Part shown: in pieces, positions 15,035-21,719 of the stretch | Layout of the letters: each line of letters starts with the position of its first letter | Numbering within the stretch: position 1 is the stretch's first letter | Made by a program: the position numbers and the translations under genes | NCBI GenBank assembly: GCA_020635655.1 | Contig: JACJZI010000018.1 | Location: 1 to 21,719, forward strand | Reading direction: 5' to 3' | DNA: 21,719 bases | Origin: Flavobacteriales bacterium | GTDB lineage: Bacteria; Bacteroidota; Bacteroidia; Flavobacteriales_F; PHOS-HE28 | Notes under the pieces: model-generated | The model's database searches: none | What the model was told of the DNA's origin: nothing | What the model saw: the letters and a program-made list of their open reading frames with translations, nothing else

Positions 15035-15448
15035 TCAAAGCCTTTCTCCGCACAGGTACATGATCACACGCATCGCTCCGAAGATGATCGCAAGGACAGC
15101 AACGGTCCGCTGAACCGCAAGCAGCCCAACTTTACCCGTCATGACCTTTTCATTGGCGGCTGTAAAGCGGACATCCCACGCCTCGGCCATGGCAGCGGTT
15201 GCCCCTTTCTCCTTTGGAAGAACAAGCAGTTCGCGTTCGCCCTGTCGTTCGCTGTTCTTGTAGACCAACCATGCGGCGGACAGTGTGATGGACCACAACC
15301 CCATGCCGATCGCATTGAAGGCCTTCAGAAAGCCAATAGGCCCACCCCCGACAATCCCGTGGTAGGCGATCGAGATCACAATGGGACCGAGGATGAGGAT
15401 GTGATGAGCCCATGCTGGCCACTGTCCATGTTTGAGCTTGTTAGTCAT
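15035..15448 (-). CDS. Small membrane protein with three predicted transmembrane segments
   Basis: A 137-residue protein from the ATG at 15448. Hydrophobic segments lie at about residues 13-33 (AWAHHILILGPIVISIAYHG), 40-63 (FLKAFNAIGMGLWSITLSAA, then WLVYK) and 108-131 (LLAVQRTVAVLAIIFGAMRV, then IMYLC). A charged, probably cytosolic middle region of about 40 residues (KNSERQGERELLVLPKEKG onward) separates the second and third. I do not recognise a family. The gene is divergent from the ATPase-nuclease gene with 83 bases between the starts, so both could be controlled from one intergenic region. A weak -7-like box (TAGCTTCG, minus strand 15460 to 15453) lies almost at the start codon, which would imply a nearly leaderless mRNA. 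A membrane effector or an unrelated passenger are both possible. Confidence 0.65.
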   Translation of the reverse strand: MTNKLKHGQWPAWAHHILILGPIVISIAYHGIVGGGPIGFLKAFNAIGMGLWSITLSAAWLVYKNSERQGERELLVLPKEKGATAAMAEAWDVRFTAANEKVMTGKVGLLAVQRTVAVLAIIFGAMRVIMYLCGERL

Positions 15449-15531
15449 GGAACGAAGCTATCTTCTGGGCGCAGAGCATGACGGAATCCATGGCGATCCA
15501 CCCACGCCCCGCACCGTACACTTGCTGAACT

Positions 15532-17385
15532 ATGGTTGAGACAGACGTCGAGACAGCGGCGGAAAGGCTGTTCAGAAACGCCAGCCTTGAATGGGTCTAC
15601 TTCGAGGCCATTTCAAACGCGCTCGACTGGGGTGCGAAGTCCGTCACTATCAGCATTCGACTTAACGCGCTGAATGAACACAAGACGCTCGCGATAGACA
15701 TTGTAGATGACGGGCTGGGCATGGAAACGGAAGGCTTTCTGCGCTTTGCACAACTATGGAACGTCAAGGACAAGGCACACAAGGGACAGGGCCGCTTCGT
15801 TTACCTGAACAACTTTTCGTCCGCCCGCGTGCGCAGCGTTTCCGAAAACGAGATACGGGACTTCTACTTTGACAAGAACTTCAAGAAGGACGGTGTCATC
15901 CCGACGAATAACGATGATGGCGCACCAACGGGCACATCCATTTTCCTAACGGGCTACAAGAAAGAAAGAATCTGGTCTTCTGACTACGTGAACCCCACGG
16001 CGCTGAAGAAGTCCATCATCAAAACCTTCTACCCACGCCTGTACGACAAGAAGAAAAAGGGCGAGCCGTTCATTGTCAGGATAGAACTGGATATGACGAA
16101 GGCAGACCCCGATATCGAATCGGCCATCGCTCACATCGACGTTCAGGACTTGCCGACGATGGAAGAGCTTCCGCTTGAGAACCCAAGTTCCCTGTTCACG
16201 GACTTGAACCTGTTCTACTACGTTCAAAAGGATCTGACGAAGCGATCAATCATCACTGCGCTGAACGTGGATGGTCGATCGTTTTTACTTGACGTCATTC
16301 CACCGACCAACTGGCCAGTTGGAATTGATGGCGTGTTCATTCTCTATTCGAAGGTGTTTGAAGGGCAAGTTGATGACACCCGCCAATACCTTCAGATGGA
16401 AGATGAGCACAAGAAGGAGATAGTGGGAATTCTCAGTCCAGTGATCGATCGGTTGATCAAGGCTACGGATCCAACCATCCAAGAGAAGAACGAAGTCACC
16501 CTGAATGACCTAAAAGAGAAGTTCCCCCATTTGGATGGATTGTTCCCCAAGGATGAAATCGGCGTCATGGACAGGAAGGAAGTTCTGAAGCGGGCAAGGG
16601 AAGCTTTCTTCGTTCAGGAACAGCCCATCCTTGAAGCCGAACATCTGGACGAAGCGCAGTATCAGAAAGCCTTGGAGTTCTGTTCTAGGCATCTGATGGA
16701 ATACATCCTGTATCGCAATCGGACGATCACGAAGCTGAAGGAAATGAAGGATGATCCAGAAATAGACATACACAAGGCGATTGTGCCACGGCACAAGACC
16801 CACGACAGTCTATCCATGGACACGATGTACATCAACAATGCGTGGGTGATGGACGATAAGTTCATGAGCTACGCCAAGATCCTCAGCGATCAACAGCTTA
16901 CCGCGCTACTCGATCAAATAGCACCAGACAGGGTTGCTGGCGATGACGAAGGTGGCAAGCCCGATATGAGCATCATCTTTTCGGGCGACTTCAATGGATC
17001 GAAGAAGGTTGATCTGGTCGTTGTTGAATTGAAGAAGAAGGAAGTTGATCTGAAGGAGCAGGAATGGGTGGTCAGCCAGCTATTACAACGGGCGCGACGG
17101 ATTGTGACCCACTATGAGGGCAAGATTCAGCGCCTTTGGTTCTACGGCATCACTAACCTATCTGAAGAATTCAGGCTGCGTCTTCGTGATGAAGACTGGA
17201 CGCCGTTGTTTTCGTCGGGGGAATCTTGGTACAAGGAATTCAAGGTGTCATCCCTCAACAATAGAGACCTGCCATCAGTGAAGGTCGGCTTGTACATCAT
17301 TCCTTTCGATACCCTGCTCGGCGATGCTGAACACAGGAATGGGGCATTCATGCGCCTTCTGAAAGAGTCAATTAAGACGGCGTAG
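15532..17385 (+). CDS. GHKL (MORC/MutL/Hsp90-type) ATPase fused to a C-terminal PD-(D/E)XK-like nuclease; candidate defence protein
   Basis: A 617-residue cytosolic protein. The N-terminal GHKL ATP-binding fold shows all its boxes: N-box FEAISNALDWGA (Glu25, Asn29, Asp32), G1 box DIVDDGLGM (Asp59/60, Gly61, Gly63), the lid-like KGQGRF (84-89), and GTSIFL (134-139). A transducer-like middle region follows. Near residues 434-453, INNAWVMDDKFMSYAKILSD resembles the segment that precedes nuclease domains in related ATP-binding proteins. It is followed by KPDMSIIF (Asp478) and VVVELKKKE (Glu499, Lys501), with QLLQRAR (Gln516) behind, together a plausible PD-(D/E)XK active site. Bacterial MORC/MutL-like ATPases with nucleases have been proposed as restriction-like systems. 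GC in three sampled 60-base lines is about 47-48%, well below its neighbours, suggesting transfer. A near-consensus box TACACTTG at 15517-15524 lies just before the ATG. Confidence 0.82.
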   Translation: MVETDVETAAERLFRNASLEWVYFEAISNALDWGAKSVTISIRLNALNEHKTLAIDIVDDGLGMETEGFLRFAQLWNVKDKAHKGQGRFVYLNNFSSARVRSVSENEIRDFYFDKNFKKDGVIPTNNDDGAPTGTSIFLTGYKKERIWSSDYVNPTALKKSIIKTFYPRLYDKKKKGEPFIVRIELDMTKADPDIESAIAHIDVQDLPTMEELPLENPSSLFTDLNLFYYVQKDLTKRSIITALNVDGRSFLLDVIPPTNWPVGIDGVFILYSKVFEGQVDDTRQYLQMEDEHKKEIVGILSPVIDRLIKATDPTIQEKNEVTLNDLKEKFPHLDGLFPKDEIGVMDRKEVLKRAREAFFVQEQPILEAEHLDEAQYQKALEFCSRHLMEYILYRNRTITKLKEMKDDPEIDIHKAIVPRHKTHDSLSMDTMYINNAWVMDDKFMSYAKILSDQQLTALLDQIAPDRVAGDDEGGKPDMSIIFSGDFNGSKKVDLVVVELKKKEVDLKEQEWVVSQLLQRARRIVTHYEGKIQRLWFYGITNLSEEFRLRLRDEDWTPLFSSGESWYKEFKVSSLNNRDLPSVKVGLYIIPFDTLLGDAEHRNGAFMRLLKESIKTA

Positions 17386-17392
17386 CGTGATT

Positions 17393-17446
17393 TTGCGCGG
17401 GCCATTCAATCCGAGACCTGTCACGGTCGTGATCCGACCCGCGCAA
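17393..17446. repeat. Inverted repeat between convergent genes
   Basis: TTGCGCGGG (17393-17401) and CCCGCGCAA (17438-17446) are a perfect 9-base inverted repeat. Inside it, TCACG/CGTGA (17421-17432) forms a smaller stem. It begins 8 bases after the ATPase-nuclease stop and runs into the last codons of the convergent gene, so it may act as a bidirectional terminator. The T-tract is weak: TTTT precedes the left arm, which serves the minus strand poorly. Confidence 0.45.
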
Positions 17447-17831
17447 GCCAGTCGTAATGGGCGACAAGCGCATCGCACTTCTCCTGCTCCCCTTCACCGA
17501 CAATGGAAAATACATAGGTCGAGCAGTTGCTCCGCAGTACACCACCGCAATCCAGCTTCACGCGGATGTATGCCTCACGAATGGCGGATCCAATGGGCTC
17601 ACGGCCACTGGCGAAAGCCATTATAGCATGCTCTTCATACAGATGCGTGAATTCGAGACACGCCATCAGCCCCAAAGTCGTCTCCTTGTTGTGGTGATGC
17701 GAGAGGGTGATCTTGAGCCATTGCCGCAGGTCAGGGATCGCGCCGCCCTTCGTTTCGATGATGAGTATTGGCCCGACCCAGCATCGCCCGTTCGGACAGC
17801 GTTCGGTTGGATCGACTTCTTCCTGTTCCAT
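17421..17831 (-). CDS. Unrecognised 136-residue protein
   Basis: Reading from the ATG at 17831. An in-frame TAA lies about 30 bases upstream with no alternative start between. The product has an early strand, VGPILIIETKGGAIPDL, an amphipathic middle (EFTHLYEEHAIMAFASGREP) and a tail with IREAYIRVKLDCGGV and EKCDALVAHYDWLARVG. Codon use and composition look more natural than those of the longer plus-strand frame overlapping it (17457-18035), which I take as the shadow. I recognise no family. The IIETKG stretch recalls the E-x-K strand of PD-(D/E)XK folds, but no partner Asp is convincing, so I give it no weight. GC in one sampled line is about 55%. It converges with the ATPase-nuclease gene, 35 bases apart. 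Confidence 0.55.
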   Translation of the reverse strand: MEQEEVDPTERCPNGRCWVGPILIIETKGGAIPDLRQWLKITLSHHHNKETTLGLMACLEFTHLYEEHAIMAFASGREPIGSAIREAYIRVKLDCGGVLRSNCSTYVFSIVGEGEQEKCDALVAHYDWLARVGSRP

Positions 17832-18184
17832 GACCTTGGTGAGTGCATTCGAGCACTCCTCTTAAATAGGCGGTCGTGGCGCGGGGTGTTAGCATGGGTT
17901 GAGATCGAACGCCAAAAAGTGGCGGGAATTTTTTGTGGCCATAGGGGCACCTTTTCCGAGGGGCTTTCTTTTGACCACTTATTAAGGATACGCCAATTCA
18001 GGCCACCTGATCAAGGCCCTATTCAGCGGGCCTGATCAGGGACCCTCTTTACAGGATGCTCTGTTGACGACCATCGGGAAAGCGAAGCACGAGGTCTACG
18101 GCCTCAGCAAGCAGGAAGTGGAAATGGTGGAGGCGGGCATCCGTCAAGCGGAACACTGACCACCAGCCAATCGACCACGGCCCG
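17832..18184. other. Gene-poor, AT-richer stretch at the right end of the island
   Basis: No intact gene is visible. The stretch holds a weak terminator-like hairpin, CGCCA-AAAAG-TGGCG (17910-17924), followed by TTTTTT (17929-17934). A strong hairpin, CCTGATCAAGGCCC (18006-18019) with GGGCCTGATCAGG (18028-18040), pairs over 13 bases with a single bulged A. The coding remnant annotated separately lies at 17986-18159. One sampled line (17941-18000) is about 45% GC. Confidence 0.5.
17986..18159 (+). pseudogene. Possible C-terminal remnant of a DNA methyltransferase or restriction enzyme
   Basis: A 57-codon open stretch follows an in-frame TAA (17983-17985) and ends at TGA 18157-18159, with no ATG before the last third. 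Its last part reads LLTTIGKAKHEVYGLSKQEV, then EMVEAGIRQ. The pattern hydrophobic-YGL-(S/T)-x-x-E-(V/I)-x-x-V-E close to a C-terminus is what I recall from class I adenine methyltransferases and type IIG restriction enzymes (YGLTEEEI-x-IVE). I infer a truncated leftover from a restriction-modification gene. The first 20 or so codons overlap a hairpin and may not be part of it. Chance similarity is possible, because the match is short. Confidence 0.35.
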
Positions 18185-19507
18185 CTATCGCGCGATCATC
18201 AGGCGCTCGCTCAGCACGGTGTTCGGTGTGCGAAGGGTTACCACGTAAGCGCCAACGGCCAGCGAGCGGACATCGAGCACGAGCGGCGAAGCCGATGGAC
18301 GCAGGCTACGTACCACCTCGCCCGCAAGCGTGCTGATCTCCACCCTCGTGTTCGGCGACAGGGCGGGCAGGGTGATGCTTACCTGTTCGGAAGCGGGTAC
18401 GGGATACATCGCGAACGGAGCCGCGCCGTCGATCGGCCTTAGCCCTGTGGCTGTGGTGTATTGCGCGATGTTCGATGCCGATGTGCCATCAGCCGTGGTG
18501 AACGTGCCGCCGAGGTACAACACATCGTTGTACACGGCCAACGAACGCACTTGCCCATCGAAGCCTGTTCCGATGGAGGACCATGTGCTTCCGTTCCACA
18601 CGCCGAGGTTGTTGGCGCTCACCCCGCCGCACTCACTGAACCCGCCGCCGCAGTATAGCGATCCGTGGTAGGCACAAAGGCTTCCCACCGCATCGTCCAT
18701 ACCCATGGACCAGCCACCGCCGAACGCGGACCACGCGGAACCATTCCATTGCGCCACGTTGCTGCATGATGTGCCCCCCGCGTTGGAGAAACTACCACCT
18801 GCGCAGAGGTTGCCATTGTAGATGCACAGCGCGTTCACGGTGTGTTCCATGCCGCTCATGCCCGATCCCAAAGGGTGGTAGGTGCTGCCATCCCAACCAC
18901 AGATACCATTGCAGCTAACTCCGCCGCATTGCTCGAAGTGCCCGCCCATGCAGAGCATACCATCATGCACCGTCATGGCGTAAACCACTTCGTCGCATCC
19001 GCTGCCCACGGGCGACCATGTACTTCCGTCCCACATGGCCACATGCGCACAGGGCGTGCTGCCGCTCATGGTGAAAGCACCACCGCAATACAGGTTGCCG
19101 TTGAACTCAGCCATGCAATACACATCGCCATTGAAGCCCGCGCCCATCGGGTGCCATGTGCTTCCATCCCAATAGGCCGTGTGCATGCACGAGGTGCCGC
19201 CCGCTTGTGTGAACGAACCGCCCGCACAGAGGTTCCCCCCGTGGTGCGCTGCGCAAAGCACATCCCCGTTGGTGCCACTGCCCATCGGGTTGAAGGTGGT
19301 GTCGTTCCACCAGCAAACGTGGGAGTAAGGGTCGCCGCCCGATCCTGTGAACGCACCGCCGCAATAGAGGTGGTCATGGATGGTGTCCGTGTACAGGCAG
19401 TGCATGGCACCGTTGGTGCCATTCCCAACTGGCCCGCAACCTTGGGCGCTCATGTTTAGCGATGAGGTCGCGCCGAGAAGTACGAGTAGGAGAGCTTTCA
19501 TGGCCAT
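18185..19507 (-). CDS. Secreted seven-repeat propeller-like protein with T9SS type A sorting domain
   Basis: A 440-residue protein with signal peptide MAMKALLLVLLGATSSLNMS, AQ. A start two codons later, at 19501, is equally possible. The body has seven tandem repeats of about 45-50 residues, each with a GG-x-F-(T/S) core followed by WDGSTW-x-x-x-G-x-G and a NGNLYCGG-type strand. The cores are GGAFTGSGG, GGSFTQAGG, GGAFTMSGS, GGHFEQCGG, GGSFSNAGG, GGGFSECGG and GGTFTTADG. Seven units suit a beta-propeller and resemble kelch/Rax2-like repeats. Many repeats carry a Cys pair, so disulfides between strands are likely. The end (FAMYPVPASEQVSITLPAL through GAYVVTLRTPN to ERLMIAR) is a T9SS type A sorting domain. 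It is probably a cell-surface or secreted protein; its ligand is unknown. Confidence 0.88.
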   Translation of the reverse strand: MAMKALLLVLLGATSSLNMSAQGCGPVGNGTNGAMHCLYTDTIHDHLYCGGAFTGSGGDPYSHVCWWNDTTFNPMGSGTNGDVLCAAHHGGNLCAGGSFTQAGGTSCMHTAYWDGSTWHPMGAGFNGDVYCMAEFNGNLYCGGAFTMSGSTPCAHVAMWDGSTWSPVGSGCDEVVYAMTVHDGMLCMGGHFEQCGGVSCNGICGWDGSTYHPLGSGMSGMEHTVNALCIYNGNLCAGGSFSNAGGTSCSNVAQWNGSAWSAFGGGWSMGMDDAVGSLCAYHGSLYCGGGFSECGGVSANNLGVWNGSTWSSIGTGFDGQVRSLAVYNDVLYLGGTFTTADGTSASNIAQYTTATGLRPIDGAAPFAMYPVPASEQVSITLPALSPNTRVEISTLAGEVVRSLRPSASPLVLDVRSLAVGAYVVTLRTPNTVLSERLMIAR

Positions 19508-19510
19508 GGG

Positions 19511-19525
19511 TTTGGGACACCCAAA
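19511..19525. promoter_or_regulatory. Short palindrome just upstream of the propeller gene
   Basis: TTTGGG (19511-19516), ACA, CCCAAA (19520-19525) is a perfect 6-base inverted repeat with a 3-base centre, 3 bases before the minus-strand ATG at 19507. It could be an operator or a leader hairpin. No convincing promoter boxes were found in the 76-base gap after the ATPase gene. Confidence 0.3.
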
Positions 19526-19583
19526 GCAGCGCCGAGCCAGCGGTGAATGACATGATGCCCGTCACCTTCTCAACTGCACTTGG

Positions 19584-21479
19584 TCAGGAGGCTTGTGCAG
19601 TGGTCGATCCCCAGCGTATGAGTTGCAAACTGGTCATGATCACCAGTAACGTAACGCCCACGTCCGCCGCGATCGCCAGTACGAGATTGCTCATGCCGAA
19701 GAAGGCCAGTACGAGGAAGGTGATCTTCACCAGAATGGCCAAGGCGGTGTTGAATCGGATGCGGTTCAAGGTGGCCCTCGAAAGCTGAATGAGGTAGGGG
19801 ATCAGGCGGAGGTCATCGTTCATCAGGGCCACGCCCGCCGTTTCGATGGCCGTGTCGCTGCCCAGTGCGCCCATGGCAATGCCTACGGTCGCGGTGGCCA
19901 ATGCAGGCGCGTCGTTCACCCCGTCGCCTACGTGCGCAGCAAGTCCAATGGTCCGTTGCAGTTCGGTGATGCGCGTGGCCTTGTCCTCTGGCAGCAAGCC
20001 ACCGAAGACCTTGGTGATGCCCACTTGGGCCGCGACGTGTTCCGCCGCTTGTTGGTTGTCACCCGTGAGCATGACAGGCTCCACGCCGATCGCTTTCATG
20101 GCCGCGATCGCCGCTGCGCTGTCAGGTTTGATCTTGTCGGCGATGCCGATGACGCCTGCCACCTGCTCGGTGAAGCTGACCACCACGGCGGTCTTGCCTT
20201 GCGCTTGCAGTTCCTCAACCGCCTTTACCGCTTCGGGTTGTGCTTTGCGGTTCTCTGTGATGAAGTCCAGTTTGCCGATGAGGATATCCTCATGGTCGCA
20301 CACCATGCACTCGGCTTGCAGGCCCTTGCCCATGGTGCTCTGGATGTCCTTCACACGGTGCGGCTCATAGCCGTCCGCCTTTGCGCGGTCCACGATGGCT
20401 TGTGCCAGTGGATGTTCACTGAAGGCTTCGGCTCCTGCTGCGCACGCCAGAAGCTCTTCCTCGGTGACATCATCGAAGGTGATCACATCCTCAGCGATGG
20501 GTTGGCCGAAGGTGATCGTGCGCGTCTTATCGAGAGCAACGACCTTCAATGAGGCAAGGGCTTCGAGGTACTTGCCGCCTTTGATCACTGCACCTCGGCC
20601 ACCCGCATTGCCTATGGCGCTGTAGATCGCCACTGGCGTGCTGATAACGAGCGCACATGGACAGGCGATGACAAGGATGGTGATGGCTTGTTTCAGCCAG
20701 TGATCGAAGGGCAGCCCCATGATGAGCACGGGCACTACTACCAAACCCACCGCGACGACCAGCACACTGGGCGTGTAGATGCGGGCGAAGCGTTCGATGA
20801 ACTGCTGGGTAGCGCTGCGGTTCGTCTGCGCTTGGAAGGTGAGTTGAACGATGCGTGAGAGGGTGGTGTCGCTATTCGTGTGCGTTGTCCGCACTTCCAG
20901 CACGCCTTGCTTGTTCAACGTGCCACCGAACACCTTGTCATTGGCTCGCTTGTCCTTGGGCAATGGCTCGCCTGTGATGGTGGCCTCATCCACAGTGCTC
21001 TGGCCCTCCACTACCACCCCATCCAACGGGATCATCTCGCCTGACTTGACGAGGACAACGCTGCCAACAGGCACTTGGTCAATGGGAACGGGTTGAGCGG
21101 CTCCTTTCACGAGCACTGTCTTCGGCATGCTGCTCACCAGTTTGTCCAGTGCGCTCTTGCTGCGCTCGATGCCAATGTCTTCGAGCTTCTCGCCCAGTAC
21201 GTAGAGCGTGATCACCACCGCAGCTTCGGGGTATTCGCCGAGGTAGAAGGCTCCGACAACGGCGATCACCATGAGCAGGTTGATGCTACTGAACCGCAGC
21301 ACCACCAATGCTTTCAGCCCCTTCCAGAGCACCTTCCAGCCGACAGCCAGCACGAAGCCGCCGAACAGAACGGGTGCCCATGGCATCGGTAGCTCGATGC
21401 CCATAAGCGATAGCACTTCGAGGGTGATGACGACAACGACAGCCGCCAGCAGCAACAGGAACTTCTTGTCTTTCATCAT
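19584..21479 (-). CDS. P1B-2-type Zn2+/Cd2+/Pb2+ transporting ATPase with altered phosphorylation motif
   Basis: A 631-residue inner-membrane heavy-metal efflux ATPase without an N-terminal metal-binding HMA domain. ATITGEPLP (about 166-174) is the actuator loop. IACPCALVIS (271-280) supplies the CPC metal site, and SEHPLAQAI (353-361) the nucleotide-domain HP motif. MLTGDN (about 469-474) and GDGVNDAPAL (near 517-526) complete the P-domain. Near the end, N-x7-K (FNTALAILVK) and ADVG match the P1B-2 specificity residues of the ZntA/CadA group. The phosphorylation motif reads DKTRT (Asp317 to Thr321) instead of DKTGT, because codon 320 is CGC (plus-strand 20520-20522). The first Met pair leaves a one-codon ambiguity in the start. 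It begins 4 bases after the RND adaptor gene, indicating a metal-resistance operon. Confidence 0.93.
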   Translation of the reverse strand: MMKDKKFLLLLAAVVVVITLEVLSLMGIELPMPWAPVLFGGFVLAVGWKVLWKGLKALVVLRFSSINLLMVIAVVGAFYLGEYPEAAVVITLYVLGEKLEDIGIERSKSALDKLVSSMPKTVLVKGAAQPVPIDQVPVGSVVLVKSGEMIPLDGVVVEGQSTVDEATITGEPLPKDKRANDKVFGGTLNKQGVLEVRTTHTNSDTTLSRIVQLTFQAQTNRSATQQFIERFARIYTPSVLVVAVGLVVVPVLIMGLPFDHWLKQAITILVIACPCALVISTPVAIYSAIGNAGGRGAVIKGGKYLEALASLKVVALDKTRTITFGQPIAEDVITFDDVTEEELLACAAGAEAFSEHPLAQAIVDRAKADGYEPHRVKDIQSTMGKGLQAECMVCDHEDILIGKLDFITENRKAQPEAVKAVEELQAQGKTAVVVSFTEQVAGVIGIADKIKPDSAAAIAAMKAIGVEPVMLTGDNQQAAEHVAAQVGITKVFGGLLPEDKATRITELQRTIGLAAHVGDGVNDAPALATATVGIAMGALGSDTAIETAGVALMNDDLRLIPYLIQLSRATLNRIRFNTALAILVKITFLVLAFFGMSNLVLAIAADVGVTLLVIMTSLQLIRWGSTTAQAS

Positions 21480-21483
21480 GATC

Positions 21484-21719
21484 TCAATCGTGATGTTCAG
21501 CGCTGCCTTTGGTCAGTTCACTGAGCAGGTAGTAGGCCCCTGCCACCACCACTTTGGCATCGGGAGCAAGCTGCTCGAAGGGCGTTACGCTCGTGTAGCC
21601 CTGATCGCTCACACCAGTGCGCACCTGCACTTGTTTGAAAGCGTTCTCTTCATGTTGCACGAAGATGAAGTGGTCATCCCCATTGCTCACGATGGCCTCG
21701 TTGGGCACTGCCAGCGCAC
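21484..21719 (-). CDS. RND efflux periplasmic adaptor (CzcB/CusB-like), C-terminal part only
   Basis: The frame is open from the right window edge (reading ALAVPNEAIV into the gene) to TGA at 21484-21486, about 78 codons. VPNEAIVSNGDDHFIFVQ is the characteristic final beta-barrel/membrane-proximal strand of HlyD-family adaptors. It is followed by FKQVQVRTGVSDQGYTSV, LAPDAKVVVAGAYYLLSEL and a His/Glu-rich tail (KGSAEHHD), which recalls metal-linked CzcB/CusB members. These proteins join an inner-membrane RND pump to an outer-membrane channel and export divalent metals across the envelope. The GTG at 21708 is internal, not the start. The ATPase gene lies 4 bases downstream, so cytosolic efflux (P-type ATPase) and periplasmic efflux (RND) appear co-expressed. 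Confidence 0.88.
   Translation of the reverse strand, partial: ALAVPNEAIVSNGDDHFIFVQHEENAFKQVQVRTGVSDQGYTSVTPFEQLAPDAKVVVAGAYYLLSELTKGSAEHHD

Noticed and set aside
17421..17831. Nuclease assignment of the 136-residue protein from its IIETKG strand
   Set aside because: One E-x-K strand is not enough; no convincing upstream Asp or surrounding fold pattern is visible.
17457..18035. 192-residue plus-strand frame overlapping the 136-residue minus-strand gene
   Set aside because: It is longer, but its composition is less natural. It crosses the terminator-like hairpin and T-tract and the stem at 18006-18040. The minus-strand frame has better codon use and a more protein-like sequence.
14646..18184. 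Possible attachment repeat: ACGGCCCG at 14646-14653 and 18177-18184
   Set aside because: Only 8 bases match, at the 5' end of the tRNA; this is expected by chance in GC-rich DNA. No repeat of the tRNA 3' end was found.
18842..19459. 205-residue plus-strand frame in the propeller gene
   Set aside because: A shadow produced by the repeated Trp/Gly/Ser codons of the propeller repeats.
1..21719. CRISPR arrays, insertion sequences and rRNA genes
   Set aside because: No regularly spaced repeats with unique spacers, no transposase motifs and no rRNA-like sequence were seen. The only clustered repeats are the CACGGAT units and the in-gene propeller repeats.

Overview
The window looks like a chromosomal segment of a GC-rich member of the Bacteroidota, possibly a Flavobacteriales-like lineage. 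Three things suggest this. Two secreted proteins end in type IX secretion (T9SS) type A sorting domains. Several upstream regions carry the Bacteroidota promoter form TTTG-N18/19-TAnnTTTG. Small lipoproteins and a DUF5522 protein typical of the phylum are present. Hand counts of sampled 60-base lines in the housekeeping genes give about 63-65% GC. The exact taxon cannot be read from the sequence.

Region 1 (1-4741, all minus strand): a partial secreted protein, a DUF2490 outer-membrane-type protein, urocanate hydratase (hutU) and a T9SS-sorted secreted protein. hutU stands without the rest of a histidine-degradation operon. Region 2 (4838-6723): a DUF5522 protein, a divergent secreted glucosaminidase with two LysM domains, a helically phased CACGGAT inverted repeat in a convergent gap, and a group III truncated haemoglobin. 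Region 3 (6343-9251, minus): a Ktr-type potassium uptake operon (ktrB, ktrA) whose last gene is the truncated haemoglobin, coupled through TGATG. Region 4 (9272-14566): a large membrane-anchored propeller-like protein, rnhB overlapping a GT4 glycosyltransferase by four bases, then two small plus-strand lipoproteins. Region 5 (14577-14767): a compact tRNA-Glu(UUC) unit with promoter, leader hairpin and terminator.

Region 6 (about 14768-18184) is the accessory part and the most interesting. It directly follows the tRNA and is lower in GC. It holds a three-segment membrane protein, a divergent 617-residue GHKL ATPase fused to a PD-(D/E)XK-like nuclease, an unrecognised 136-residue protein, and a short open stretch resembling the C-terminus of a DNA methyltransferase. 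I see no integrase. I read it as a decayed defence-type island, with the ATPase-nuclease as a candidate single-gene anti-phage or restriction system.

Region 7 (18185-21719, minus): a seven-repeat T9SS-sorted propeller protein, a P1B-2-type Zn/Cd ATPase, and the C-terminal end of an RND efflux adaptor. The last two form a metal-resistance operon. In the ATPase the invariant phosphorylation motif DKTGT reads DKTRT, which predicts an inactive pump unless it is a sequencing error.
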